A stretch of DNA of 64,000 nt, taken from NCBI GenBank assembly GCA_026075535.2, contig AP026547.1, forward strand, positions 1,612,001 to 1,676,000, given 5' to 3'. This stretch comes from Tricholoma matsutake. Its lineage: Eukaryota; Basidiomycota; Agaricomycetes; Agaricales; Tricholomataceae. The notes under the pieces are model-generated. The model saw nothing but the letters and a program-made list of their open reading frames with translations, was not told where the DNA came from and did no database searches. The position numbers were made by a program, and so were the translations under genes. Shown here piece by piece: positions 10,453 through 20,776 of this stretch. Numbering within the stretch: the first letter of the stretch is position 1; each line of letters begins with the position of its first letter.

Positions 10453-10938
10453 CTTCAATCTTTTCATCCAACGCCATAAGTGGGACATGCACTGAAGCTC
10501 ATGGTAGAGATTGACCACTTTGGCAGGCCTCATCAGCAATGTTACATGCTGAATCAGCTGGTAAAACTGATAGGCTGATGCCTTTAATTCCAGATTACAG
10601 AGCTGAAAATGGTCTAGGACCTGCACGGTGAACAGAGTCCATATGTTGGTGAAGCTTGTGGGTAGTAAGTTACTGGTTACCAGGTCCAAGGGAATTCGGT
10701 GTTCCCCCTGACACTGGCAGGTAACCATCGCTAAGTGATGTATTCCATTTGTATGGACCACACAAATATAACTGTTGTTCAGGGCATCGGCAGTGGGCAT
10801 GGCATCATCAGCTGGTATGGCATTGGCAGCTGGGATGGCATTGGCAGCTGGTACGGCATTGGCAGCTGGTATGGCATTGGCAGCTGGGACAGCATCAGCA
10901 GTTTGATTAGGATTAGGCAAATATGGTTGAAACCCATG
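10453..10938 (-). repeat. First copy of the internal KDZ2 duplication, with AIPAAN repeats
   Basis: The in-frame copy. At 10790-10900 it carries five copies of an 18-bp unit (plus strand GGCATTGGCAGCTGGTAT) encoding AIPAAN/AVPAAN. These fall in the variable spacer between the cysteine cluster and the conserved LNNSYI block. Confidence 0.75.
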
Positions 10939-11553
10939 GAGGTCGTCATCGGCATGCTCAACTTCAGATTCATAATTGCCATCAAAGAAGTCTTGGAAAC
11001 CGTTCTCAACATCAATATTCCCCTTCCCTTGATGCCAAAGGGTATTAAGGTGATTAAAAAATGCTGAGTCGGCCCCAGTGTCATCTTTGGCCCAGTCGTC
11101 AGCCTGAGACTCATTATATGTGTCCAAGGTTGAGTCAGGTGAAGAGGGCCAGTGCCGCTGCTGGTGCCGGTGCCGTTGCTGATTGTTTGCCTGCCAATTG
11201 GCTGACTCTTGCTCTGCTTTATCCTTCACGTCTTCAAATGTCTCCAGATATTTCAATTGGAAGTTCAGAGCATTGCAAATTGGCTGATCCATCTGGTGCT
11301 GGACTAAAATGTATGTGCTGACCTCCCATAACTCAGCCCGGCAGAAGTGCGTGCTGGTCCAGCATTCAATGCAATGGAAGGGATTTTGCCTGTGGGTTAC
11401 ATGCATGCATGTGCAGCAAAGCGTGCTTTCCAGTGAACAATCAACACATCACCAAATTGCCCATTTATTGAATGGACAGTGGTTGCAAACTTGTTTGTCA
11501 ACCGACCATGCCTGCCGAGCAAGGGATGCTTGCAGCAATTCATCTACTCGTCC

Positions 11554-12333
11554 TGTTAAGACTATAGGTCCTTAACTCAGCCTTGGCTTCGTATGTTACA
11601 GTTGGAGGCTTTCCAACTGTCTTGTATTGCACTAGGAGACTTTCCTAGTGTATCGGGCTTCCTGCCTTCACTTGGGTACTTCCTCAAGTTGTCACGGCTG
11701 TCCATACTCAGAGGCTTTCTGAGTAGACCATAGGTTGTGTATCACAGTTGGAGGCTTTCCAACTGTCGAGTTCGAGTTATCACAGCTAGGGGCTTCCTAA
11801 GCTGTTGAGTGTTCTGGTTGAGTCTAAGACCGTTATTTGAATTAGGTCAAGCTGAGGAATACAGGCAGTATTACTACAGCTTATATACGGTTCGAAGATA
11901 TCTATTGTCCAATCGGAATGCAGGATTGTTATCAAGTATAAATAGAAAGAACAATAGAAAGGACAGGCCTCATGCCTTGCATGAGGTGTCCGATGTTATG
12001 GAGTGCTGCGGCGCAGCATGTCAGGGATCAATAAGAGAATAGCCTCATGCCTAGCATGAGGTGTCCGATGTTATGGATCCAATGTCAAGGATCCGATGTC
12101 AAGGACATGCTGCAGTGCAGCATGTTGATCGTGAGTGTCTGACGTCACGGACCTCATGTCAAAGGGCTGTCATATCACAGCATGCATGGGAGTGGGTTCA
12201 GGTGCATGGAGTCATCATGTATCAAAGTGTCTCCCATCGGAAGTGAGTCGAGTCGAATGAGAAAAATTAAAGTACCCGGTCTTGCCGGCATACGTCTGGT
12301 CGTCGTGGGTTATGATAACAGAAAATCATAACA
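11554..12333 (-). repeat. 3' LTR of element A (780 bp)
   Basis: Matches the other LTR of A over its full length apart from extra palindromic modules around 11990-12070, which explain the 47-bp length difference. Six short hairpins lie at 11598-11805. A TATATAAG box (element strand, about 11878-11886) with an inverted CCAAT nearby marks the probable promoter. Confidence 0.9.
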
Positions 12334-12641
12334 TCACCCTCTCTCTATCTTCGAAGTCACTGACTTCGATCAAAATCTCTTCCTCCTCTCTAATCAGGAG
12401 GTGGGGTGGGGTCGTGGGGTTTGAGGGAATTGGTTGGAGCGCAGCAGTGTTCCCAACTCTCTGTGTTCTCCGAGCAGGAGCCTCTTCGCCAGGCTATATC
12501 TGCTCTCGTTATCATAGTGGGTATTCCAGTCCTTGCTGGGGTTCATGGTAGGTGTAGTGTGGATGGGATGGTGAGCATTCTGTGGTTTCTTTTGTGGTTT
12601 GTTCGGTGGGTGTCTTGGTCTTGGGGGTTCTACAGCTGTCA
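12334..12641 (-). other. 3' non-coding end of element A with polypurine tract
   Basis: About 300 bp between the chromodomain stop and the 3' LTR. A small Pro/His/Asn-rich ORF is possible but unsupported. A palindrome GAAGTCAGTGACTTC is at 12353-12367. The purine run next to the LTR is the probable plus-strand primer. There is no equivalent of the extra 3' ORFs seen in B and C. Confidence 0.6.
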
Positions 12642-13991
12642 TCACTGTTTATATGCCCCTAGGATCATCTTGGCATGTTTCAGGTTTCCCTCGGGCTCCC
12701 ATGAGTTCTCCGAGGTCGGGTATCCAACCCACTTTACTAAGAAGTGCATGGTCCTTCCTTTCTTTTTATGTCTGATGATCGCTTCCACTTCATACTCCGA
12801 TTCGCCTTCTATCAGGTTGGGCGGTGGTTCTGGGAAGTTCAGTCCATGTGTCTCGGTTTTTTTGTACAGGGAAAGAAGTGCTGCGTGGAATACCGGGTGT
12901 ATTTTCCACTGTTCTGGTAACTTCAGTCGATAGGAGAGTGGGCTCAGGACCTTCTCGATAGAGAACGGTCCTTCTCTTTTTGGTGTGAGCTTCTTTGTTT
13001 GGTGCGTCATTCTGAGGTTCTTTGCTTCTAGCCACACTCTGTCTCCTTCTTTGAACAGGGTGAAGTGCCTTGTCATTCTTTCTGCCATCATTTGTCTGGC
13101 CAACTCATGAGTTGCCTTCACTTTGTCTTGGGCCCGTTGCAGTGCAACTATTTGTTTTTCTATGGCCGGTATGTTTGTCTTCAGGTAGGGGAGTGGGATC
13201 GCCTTGGGCTCATAGCCCATCATGAGGTAGAACGGGGAGTTCTTCTGTACGGAGTGTGTCCTCTGGTTGTGTGTGAACTCCACGGTCGGGAGGAGATGCT
13301 TCCAATTTTCCTGGTTGTTCAAGCAGAAGATCCATAAGTATACTTCCACTCCCTGGTTCACCCGTTCTGTCTCCCCATCGGTCTGGGGGTGGTACACTGT
13401 GCTCATCGCCAGCTTGATTCCGAGCAGTCTTCCTAGCTCCTGGAACAGCTGTGAGGCAAATCTGGGATCTCTGTCGGAGATGATCTTGTCTGGGAGGCCG
13501 AATCATTTGTAGACATAGTCTAGATAGAGGGTGGCTGCTCCCAATGCATCCACAGTTTTCCTGCAAGGGATAAAAATTACCCCCTTCGTAAGCCCATGGT
13601 CTACCACAACCATGAGTGCATCATAACCATCGGACTCTGGTAGGTCGGTTATGAAATCTGTTGTCACCATTGCAAATGGTCTTGTCGCTTCAGATTTGAT
13701 CGGTTGTAGTGGGGGGGTCGTCGGGTGCATATTGACCTTCATCTGCTGGCATACTGCACATCCAGCAACATAGTTTTTGATGTACATCATCATCCCCGGC
13801 CACCAGTAGTCTCTCCTGATCATTTCGGTCATTTGCCATTGTCCCGGGTGTCCGCTGGTTACTCCTTCGTGGTATTTTTGCACCAGCTTCTTCCGTAGTT
13901 CTCCGTTGTCTGGGACATAGCACCTGTCTCGGAAGAATAGAAGGCCATCTTCTATCTTCCAGTCTTCCAATGCCGACTTTATTGGCAGCAT
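12642..13991 (-). pseudogene. Integrase and chromodomain of element A
   Basis: The H2C2 zinc domain is at 13740-13900 (YHEGVTSGHPGQWQMTEMIRRDYWWP..., CAVCQQMK). The DDE core has TTDFITDLP and SDRDPRFAS, with an in-frame TGA at 13503-13505 before FGLPDKIISD, where Arg is expected, and a frameshift after it. The 254-residue ORF 12642-13406 holds STVYHPQTDGETERVNQ (catalytic Glu region), the GPF/Y-like KREGPFSIEK and KIHPVFHAALL. It ends with a chromodomain, YEVEAIIRHKKKGRTMHF then LVKWVGYPTSENSWEPE. The chromodomain places the element among chromoviruses and suggests targeting to marked heterochromatin. Confidence 0.88.
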
Positions 13992-14002
13992 TCCCTTGGT
14001 CT

Positions 14003-15300
14003 TTAGCGCCTTTTCACCAGATCATCTTTCATGATACTCTCTGTGAGTAAGTCATGCATTTCAGTGTCAATGAATTTCATGAATACTGTTTCTGGCAGCA
14101 TCGTGACATCTTCATTATTGTTGTCTTCTTCCGGTATGTGGTCCGCTCTCCGTGATAATGCATCACTCTGTACCATCTGTGATCCAGGCACATGGACAAT
14201 CTGCAAGTCAAACTCCAATAGGAATAGGCTCCATCTTGCCTGTCGTCTGTTCAGTTTCTGTGCTGTTCGGAAGTACGTCAAGTTCTTGTAGTCCAACAGG
14301 ATTACCACTGGGTGTTCTGAACCCACTAGGTAGTGTCTCCAGGTCTCTAGCGACTGTATTATCGCTAGTAGCTCCTGTCGTAGATCTCGTAGTTCCATTC
14401 TGTTGGTGTTAGTGCATGCGATATGTATCCACACGGATGCCAGTCTCCATTCGTGTCCCTTTGTCTCAGCACTCCTCCTGTCGCATGTTTTGAGGCGTCT
14501 GATTCAATTGTGAATGGCTTTGTTGGGTCTGGCATCAGCAGTACCAGTGCTTCTGCGAATTTCCTTTTCAGCATTTGAAAGGCCTGTTCGCATTCCGTTG
14601 TCCAGTCGAACGTCTTGTTCTTCTTTGTCAGTTCATTAAGCGGTCTGCTTGTCTCCGCAAAATGTCTGATAAACTTCCTGTAGAAGTTCCCAAATCCCAG
14701 GAAGGATCTGACTGCCTTTACGTTTGTCGGGGTTGGCCAATCCTGTATACCTGCCAGTTTTGTGTTGTCCATGGCAATTTCGTTGGGTCGGATGATCAGA
14801 CCCAAGAATTCCACTTTGTGGACGTCGAATTTGCATTTCTCTGGTTTCAGGTATAAGTCATTTTCTGCCAGCCTTTGCAGCACCCTCTTTGTCCTTTCCT
14901 GGTGTTCGTTCTGATCCTTGGAGAATATTAGGATGTCATCCATGTAAATCACGAGCCATCCTTCTCCGATCATGTTGCAGAATATCTCGTTCATCATTGC
15001 CTGGAAGGTCGCCGGTGAGTTGCATAATCCAAAGAACATCACTGTTGGCTCAAATAGCCCCCTGTTCATTTTGAAGGCTGCTTTCCATTGATCTCCGTCT
15101 TTGATTCTGACGTTGTGATATCCCCATCGGATGTCCAATTTCGTAAACCATTTCGCCCCTCTCAGTTTGTCCAACAGGTCTCCTACCAGCAGCAGCGGGT
15201 AGGTATTCTTGATCGTTCCATTGTTCAAATACCTGTAATCTTGGCAGGGTCGTAGCGCGTCCAAGTCCTTCTTCGCAATGAAGAAGAATGGCGATGCCAT
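14003..15300 (-). pseudogene. Reverse transcriptase and RNase H of element A
   Basis: RT shows [50 protein letters not shown] and the catalytic YMDD at 14935-14946, all intact. The connection region has [11 protein letters not shown]. RNase H starts [16 protein letters not shown] near 14510 and continues, after a frameshift near 14390, with [30 protein letters not shown] and PGSQMVQSDALSRR. RT copies the element RNA into DNA in the particle and RNase H removes the template. The catalytic motifs are intact although the frame is broken. Confidence 0.88.
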
Positions 15301-15315
15301 GGGCGATTTTGATGG

Positions 15316-16300
15316 TCAGATGTATCCTTTCTGCAGGCTTTCGTCAAGAAACTTGTTGAGTTTCTTTTGTTCTGCCGGCGACAAAGGGTAAACCCTGCAA
15401 TCCTTTGCTACAAAGTCCAGTTTCAGTTTGATCGCATGATTCCAGGGTCTTGATTCTGGGAATCTCTCCGATGCTTCCTTTTCGAATATCCGTCGGTACT
15501 CCCTGTACTGTTCGGGGAGTAGTTCATTGAGGGTCTTTTGTTCGGGGTCTCCTTCCTTCTTGTGTGTCAGGTGTTGTGAGACCGATGTTTTTGCCCTGAT
15601 CCAGATATTTTGTCCATAAGCATACCGTGGGGATCCTTTTGCCTTTACAATCCGAGAGATTGTCTTCGTCATCTAAGAATATCCATATCTTGGCTCATCA
15701 TACTCCTCTGTCAGCGGTGTCCTAGCTGGTTCGAATATTCCAATGATGGGTTCTCCTCGGATGTAGGTGACCAGTAGCTCGTCATCTTCGATCTTTAGTT
15801 CGGGTGTCTCTTTCAGTTGTTCCATTGCCTGTTCCATTGCCTGTTCCATTGCCTGTTCGTGGTTTGCCTGTGCTGGGTTTTCCTTCCCAGTGTCTTCTTT
15901 GTCTTGCGGCCCAATGGGTTCTGCATTCTGAAGAGTCATGATTGTGATCTCTTCATCATCTATTTCTTCTATTGTGGCCTTTCTTGTCTCGGCGGGCATC
16001 TTGCTTCTTCTTGGTTCAGCATGGAGGGCTCCCCCCATTAATCTTGCCTTGGTGACGATTCTTTGGCAATCCATTCGCTGTTCTTCATTTGTTGGTTTCT
16101 CTTTCTTCAGGGTAATCTTTTCCCTCTATTTCACGACTATTCGGGCCAATGCCAGTCGTCTTTCTTCTTTCTTGGCAGCCAGTTTCTCCAGTTCTCTGGT
16201 TGCCACCTTTTTCCATCATGCTCGTTCTTCCTCAGCAGTCTTCTTCTTGAGGGCGAGCCTTTCTTGTCCTTTGGCGATGATCTTTTGGCACCATGCCTGT
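15316..16300 (-). pseudogene. Charged linker and N-terminal RT region (element A)
   Basis: From 16300 to 15673 comes a Lys/Glu/Ala-rich segment with an imperfect 12-bp repeat encoding EQAM four times (15815-15860). Then 15672-15316 holds the block that leads into RT: KTLNELLPEQYREYRRIFEKEASERFPESRPWNHAIKL with PLSPAEQKKLNKFLDE and KGYI. The latter is the conserved start of gypsy RT (the P.sp.e...l..fl.e.l..G.I pattern). At least two frame changes lie in the linker. Confidence 0.75.
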
Positions 16301-16890
16301 CACTCTTCTTTTGTCATGTCTAAGGGGTCCTTCTTCTTTTCGGTTCCCCTCTGGCACCATGATAGGTACCCTTTGTTGGGTTTCTCGGTTTGCACCCTTC
16401 CGATAAGGGTTCTTCCTTTCCCATATGAGAACTCTGGGTAAGTCTCATCCTTCGTTCTGAACTGGAAGGTCCCGATCTTCCAGTCGATCACTGGGTTGAT
16501 TCTTCTGAGCCATGGTAGACCTAGGATGATTGATTCGCTTCCCAATCCTGCAATGAGGAATGTCGTTGGGAAAGTCCTTCCGTTGATTGTTAAGAGTCCT
16601 CTGGCATAGTGGGAGATTTCCCCCCTCTTGTTTGGGGTTCCATCCACGTTCTTGACTCTGATTATCTTCTCCAGGGGGCGCAATTTGAATCCACTGCTTT
16701 CTGTGAATTCATGGCTCATGAATATCCCTCCCGCTCCTGAGTTGAGTAGGGCTTCGGTTTCAATGTCTTTTCCTCTGCCTGTCCCTGCCACTTTGACATC
16801 TAAATGCATAGATTGATTTTTCAAAGTGGCCAGTAGTACAGAGCAGACAGAAAGTTTGGTGGTACCTGGCATTGAGGCAGGCCACCTCTT
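16300..16890 (-). pseudogene. Protease domain of element A, catalytic Asp changed to Asn
   Basis: The -1 frame after gag reads through SVCSVLLATLKNQSM into ALLNSGAGGIFM, a flap region and IILGLPWLRRINPVIDW. B and C have LLDSGAGG at the same place, so Asn (codon AAC at 16741-16743) replaces the catalytic Asp. The change is CpG to CpA (CTCGAC to CTCAAC), so this copy could not process Gag-Pol by itself. The C-terminal tail begins a Lys/Glu-rich linker. Confidence 0.85.
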
Positions 16891-17177
16891 TAAAAACCCT
16901 CGTCCTCAATTGTGGCGAGAGCTTCTTTCTTTTCTTCTTCATCTAGTTCTCCTATGATCGCTCGGATCCTTGAGTAGGCTTCCTTGCCTTTATTCTTTGG
17001 GAATGGCCGGTCCTCAGTCCTCTTTTCCCCTTTCTTGTGTTCGGACGCTCTGTGTCCAGTCTGATGGCACACAAAGCACTGTCCTTTTTTCATATGTTTG
17101 ATCCTCTCCTGGTAGGAGAGCTGGTTGATTTCGAGTGGGGTCTCCTTTGCCTTGGAGTTCAGCAGCTTCCTTGTCAA
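16890..17177 (-). pseudogene. Gag C-terminus with CCHH zinc knuckle (element A)
   Basis: Contains CFVCHQTGHRASEH: C, C, H and then His in the place of the final Cys of a CCHC knuckle. The same His is present in B and C (CFICHQPGHR.SDH), so it belongs to the family rather than being one mutation. The ORF ends DEGF-stop, with the heptamer GGGTTTT (16893-16899) directly before TAA. Reading -1 from there stays open into protease. Confidence 0.75.
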
Positions 17178-17226
17178 AGCTTCCTGCAGTCTCCCTGTTA
17201 TGGCCTTTGCTCTCCTCCACTGTCCA

Positions 17227-17990
17227 TCATACTTTGAGGCAGCATTGAAGTGCTGTGGGGATCATCTCCATGTTAAAGATCCTCTCGAGGAGCTTGGGGT
17301 TTAACCCATCCATGAAGAGTTCTATCAGGGTGGTATCGTTGTTGATTCCTGCCTTTTCTCGCAGGATTTGGAACTGTGCAATGTAGTCCTCCAGGTCCTG
17401 TCCCTGCTTCAGTGTCTTCATCTCAGTTCTGGCTCTGCCAGCTTCGTCAATTAGTGTGAACGCTATCTTGAGTGCCGCTTCAAAGGCTGACCATGCTCCT
17501 AGGTCTTCCTTCTCTGCCCATGTCTGTGCCCAGGGTGCGGTGGTTCCTCCGTTCATAAATGACAGTGCGAAGATGATCTTTTTCTTGTCAGTGTCATAGA
17601 TTCCGTGGTTCACTCTCAGATAGAGTTTTACTTCTTGTAAGAACTTTGCAGTTCTGGTTCGGTCCCCTGTGAAGTCAGAGAAGGTTCGGATTCTAATCTC
17701 CTTGGTCGATGCGGTGGGTTCAGTCGACATGTTGGCATTGTCATCGGATAGGGAGAATGGATCTCGTTCTGGGGTTTCTTCTTTATCAAAGGATCTAAAA
17801 TCCTCTTCGTCGAGGTATTGGGGTTCTTCGTCACTGGTTCTCCTTGAGAACCACTTCTGTGCTGGTTCTGAGTATTGTACTAGTTGACCCTGGTATCTAT
17901 ACCACGGGGTTCTTCCTGATGATGATGCTCCAGTTGGAGGTCTGTCTGGGCTTTGTCTGAAAGATGTTGTGTCTGCACCTAGGTAGGTGG
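17227..17990 (-). pseudogene. Gag of element A (capsid), with an N-terminal extension lacking ATG
   Basis: The first ATG is at 17730 (MSTEPTASTKEIRIRTF), followed by a capsid-like helical region with FTGDRTRTAKFLQEV, SFMNGGTTAPWAQ and FMDGLNPKLLERIF. These fit the retrotransposon gag family of mushroom chromoviruses. Upstream, the same frame is open for about 88 codons (STYLGADTTSF, PDRPPTG, TPWYRYQGQLVQYSEPAQ). The same peptide signature is found before the gag ATG of B and C, so it is coding. A frameshift near 17230 separates this part from the zinc-knuckle region. Confidence 0.8.
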
Positions 17991-18014
17991 ACTTTGTAGA
18001 TCAGCTTGACCTTT

Positions 18015-18747
18015 TGTTAAGACTATAGGTCCTTAACTCAGCCTTAGCTTCGTATGTTACAGTTGGAGGCTTTCCAACTGTCTCGTATCGCACTAGGAGA
18101 CTTTCCTAGTGTATCGGGCTTCCTGCCTTCACTTGGGTACTTCCTCAAGTCATCATGGCTGTCCATACTCAGAGGCTTTCTGAGTAGACTGTAGGTTGTG
18201 TATCACAGTTGGAGGCTTTCCAACTGTCAAGTTCGAGTTATCACAGCTAGGGGCTTCCTAAGCTGTTGAGTGTTCTGGTTGAGTCTAAGACTGTTATTTG
18301 AATTAGGTCAAGCTGAGGAATACAGGCAGTATTACTACAGCTTATATACAGTTCGAAGATATCTATTGTCCAATCGGAATGCAGGATTGTTATCAAGTAT
18401 AAATAGAAAGAACAATAGAAAGGACAGGCCTCATGCCTAGCATGAGGTGTCTGATGTTATGGATCCGATGTCAAGGATCTGATGTCAAGGATCTGATGTC
18501 AAGGATCTGATGTCAAGGACATGCTGCAGTGCAGCATGTCGATCGTGAGTGTCTGATGTCATGGACCTCATGTCAAAGGGCTGTCATATCACAGCATGTG
18601 TGGGAGTGGGTTCGGGTGCATGGAGTCATCATGCGTCAAAGCGTCTCCCATTGGAAGTGAGTTGAGTCAAATGAGAAAAATTAAAGTACCCGGTCTTGCC
18701 GGCATACGTCTGGTCGTCATGGGTTACGATAACAGAAAATCGTAACA
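18015..18747 (-). repeat. 5' LTR of element A (733 bp), promoter-bearing
   Basis: Starts TGTTACGATTTTC and ends CTTAACA on the element strand. The TATATAAG box falls at about 18342-18348 and the six-hairpin array follows it in the sense direction, so the hairpins would be in the transcript (R-U5). Differences from the other LTR are nearly all at CpG sites. Confidence 0.9.
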
Positions 18748-18752
18748 TGTCC

Positions 18753-19117
18753 CACAAACTCCAGTACATAGTCTCACTGTCTCTATTATTTGTATATGAG
18801 CCTCACTCCATAAGCAATCAGTGTCAGAAACTAACCATGCCGATGTGTGGCCGAGTCAGCTTGGCAGCCACCTGAGGTTCTTGCATGTCCCATTCTGGAG
18901 CAACATTGGGATTATCCTGTATAACAGAATTTGATTGACCTGGTTCTTCCACTGCAGTCAGGGGGACCTTGATGTGCTTTGTTTTTGGTCCATGTTTCGT
19001 GTTGACCTCAACTTCTATATGTGTAACAGTATTGACTGCATCGTCATTGTCCTCATGCAGGGGGGCATTCTTCTTTGATCTTCTCTTTTGCTTGTAAGGA
19101 ACTCTTGTTAGGCTCAT
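18753..19117 (-). pseudogene. First exon of KDZ2, separated from the rest by element A
   Basis: Starts MSLTRVPYKQKRRSKKNAPL at 19117 and runs to HIGM, followed by an intron at 18783-18835 (GTTAGT...AATAATAG) and the first codons of exon 2 (RQ-stop-DYVLEFVG). It matches the KDZ1 start at 6490 residue for residue, including intron position. The TGA in exon 2 stands where KDZ1 has Arg (CGA). Joining 18753 to 11548 restores the VLEFVGRVDELLQAS sequence. Confidence 0.82.
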
Positions 19118-20776
19118 GATGATTTGGGGTGAGTCACAATGACACCCAATTATTGATAGGGGTATTGTACTATTGACCTCATGTGATCCTTGTGTTGATG
19201 ATATGTTTTATGTCAATGACAAGAATGATTCTTTCCTTCACATCAGTCCCCTAACTCCCTGAATCAAAATCATCAACCAGCTTGTCACACACATGTCAAA
19301 CTTGAGTCAATGAGTGGACAAGGTGTTTCGCGACCTGTGTGATCAACTCCCTCAGTCATCACACCTCCTATACACCTTCAGTGTCTCCTACCTTGTGCAC
19401 TGAAGGCTCTTCTGTAATTTTCCCATTCTTCCTCTCTTATCAGCCCGGTATTTACACTTGATTTACTAGTAGTACACCAGTGCACCTATTACTTATTTGG
19501 TAATCTCGCGAAGGTGAAACAACCCCAATCAGATATTTTTGTTTGGCATTGGTGAGCTCGCGAGGCAAACAGATTGTGTGTCAGACTACTGCAACTGCAA
19601 ACCATAATGAGAAACCTAAGAAAACTAAATGTAGAAAACAAATAACAGGGGGCAGCATCATGGAACTTGCAAACACAAGTTCCAACAATTTAAATACTTT
19701 GAAAGAATTGACAAGGTTTGGTGGTATTTCCAGTACAATGATGCCTGCCAATGGATTATTATAATATACTAGGGAAGGTCAGGAACAACACTGAGTGTGG
19801 GCTGGAGGCCAAATCTGCTGCATTGGGTGGGGAAACCAAGAGACAAAACATGTTTTGGAGCCGAATTTGCAGCTCTAGAGCACCCTAGACATGACCTGAC
19901 CTTTCAAAACTTTGATGTCAAATTTTTTTAGCGGGGTCCAGAGCCCTCCATTTTAATTTATCTTCCTTGGCAGTTCTACTATTCCTAGTACTATATAGGT
20001 AGTTTACTGATGTCGTAGTACCCATCTGTTTGCCTCCCGAGCTCACTGAGGCCAAATGCGATTCTATTATTATTTGTTGTTTGTTCTCACGCTTCTGACA
20101 ACTCGTGATGCATAATCCAACATGATCTATTCAGGACTTCTCTTATTTTTATCTTTTGCCTTACTAACGTTATCCGTCGTATTTGATATGCTGTGTGACA
20201 TTCTAGATTATGCTGCATGACATTCTAGATAAAAGTATGGTACACTGTAGTATTTACCTTACGAGTTTGTACCCACAAACCTGCCCCCACTCAATCTAAC
20301 TTTTATTGTTCTCACACACTTGTCAAAGTCAACTCATCTCACAGTTCATGGGCATACACATCATCGAACACTTCGCCATCATCTGTTGTTCTCAACATGC
20401 ACCTCAAGGCTCAGGCTCAACTCAGCAGCTGCACAAGGGGTGTGTCGGAATTTGCCGGAGCACACAGTCTGGGGAGGGGGGGGGGGGGGGGGCAGGATGC
20501 CTCTTAAACAAATAAATTTTATTTGGGTTCAGAACTGGTCAAAATTCAAAATGAGACTCTTCATCACGCAATGGGACCTGTTCCGAACCAGTCACATGAG
20601 CCCCGGATGCATTAACGGCCGTCATCACCGAAAACTTTCCCCACTCAGCTAGCTTGACGTTATCGTAACGTTATCGCCGATGGCGAAATCAAAGAAGGTA
20701 TCATCCACTCACTTATGTATGCCCATCACGATGCCAAATCTATTGTAACATTTACCATTAGCAACCATCTGAGTTC
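19118..20776. other. No recognised gene; G-run
   Basis: The first 100 bp repeat the KDZ upstream motifs. The rest is AT-rich with scattered short ORFs lacking recognisable motifs. A run of about 20 G broken by single A lies at 20471-20492. Nothing else could be supported. Confidence 0.4.

Larger units (their letters stand above)
7624..11553 (-). pseudogene. KDZ transposase, main part (KDZ2), split by gypsy element A
   Basis: Read downward: CxC2 cysteine cluster (HRQNPFHCIECW near 11350), acidic spacer with AIPAAN repeats (10790-10900), the LNNSYICVVHTNGIHH block, WMKRLKWAGYGHNQRDPLNPEPG with CPACPPVGI, then FVANGNFKADHV (near 10240), GVMLIYNIVCQY (near 9365), VAGEILESLWASLDS (near 9190) and the C-terminal YHSQWWQSASQS region ending at 7624. 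This is a complete KDZ domain order for a cut-and-paste DDE transposase. The first two catalytic Asp (VADGNF and YDIACQY in the consensus I recall) are Asn here, while the third acid (GEILE) is kept. Several frameshifts are present. The first exon is at 18753-19117, beyond element A. Confidence 0.8.
11554..18747 (-). mobile_element. Complete Ty3/gypsy chromovirus element A
   Basis: Both ends are LTRs that start TGTTA and end TAACA (11554-12333 and 18015-18747). The flanking 5-mers CGTCC (11549-11553) and TGTCC (18748-18752) fit a 5-bp target duplication with one CpG transition. The insertion cuts the KDZ2 gene between EFVG and RVDELLQ codons, which match across the gap when compared with KDZ1. 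The inside encodes Gag, protease, RT, RNase H, integrase and chromodomain on the minus strand. A purine tract (GATAGAGAGAGGGTGA on the element strand, 12334-12350) abuts the 3' LTR and is the likely polypurine tract. Nonsense changes and at least four frameshifts make it inactive. Confidence 0.92.

Noticed and set aside
11598..11805. CRISPR-like array
   Set aside because: Units are hairpins with differing stems, no constant repeat and spacer lengths; lies inside an LTR of a fungal retroelement.
12406..12933. Long plus-strand frames across 12.4-16.4 kb
   Set aside because: They are antisense to the well-supported protease, RT and integrase of element A.
20471..20492. G-run as a telomere or origin signal
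   Set aside because: A single homopolymer-like tract without repeats such as TTAGGG; probably simple sequence.
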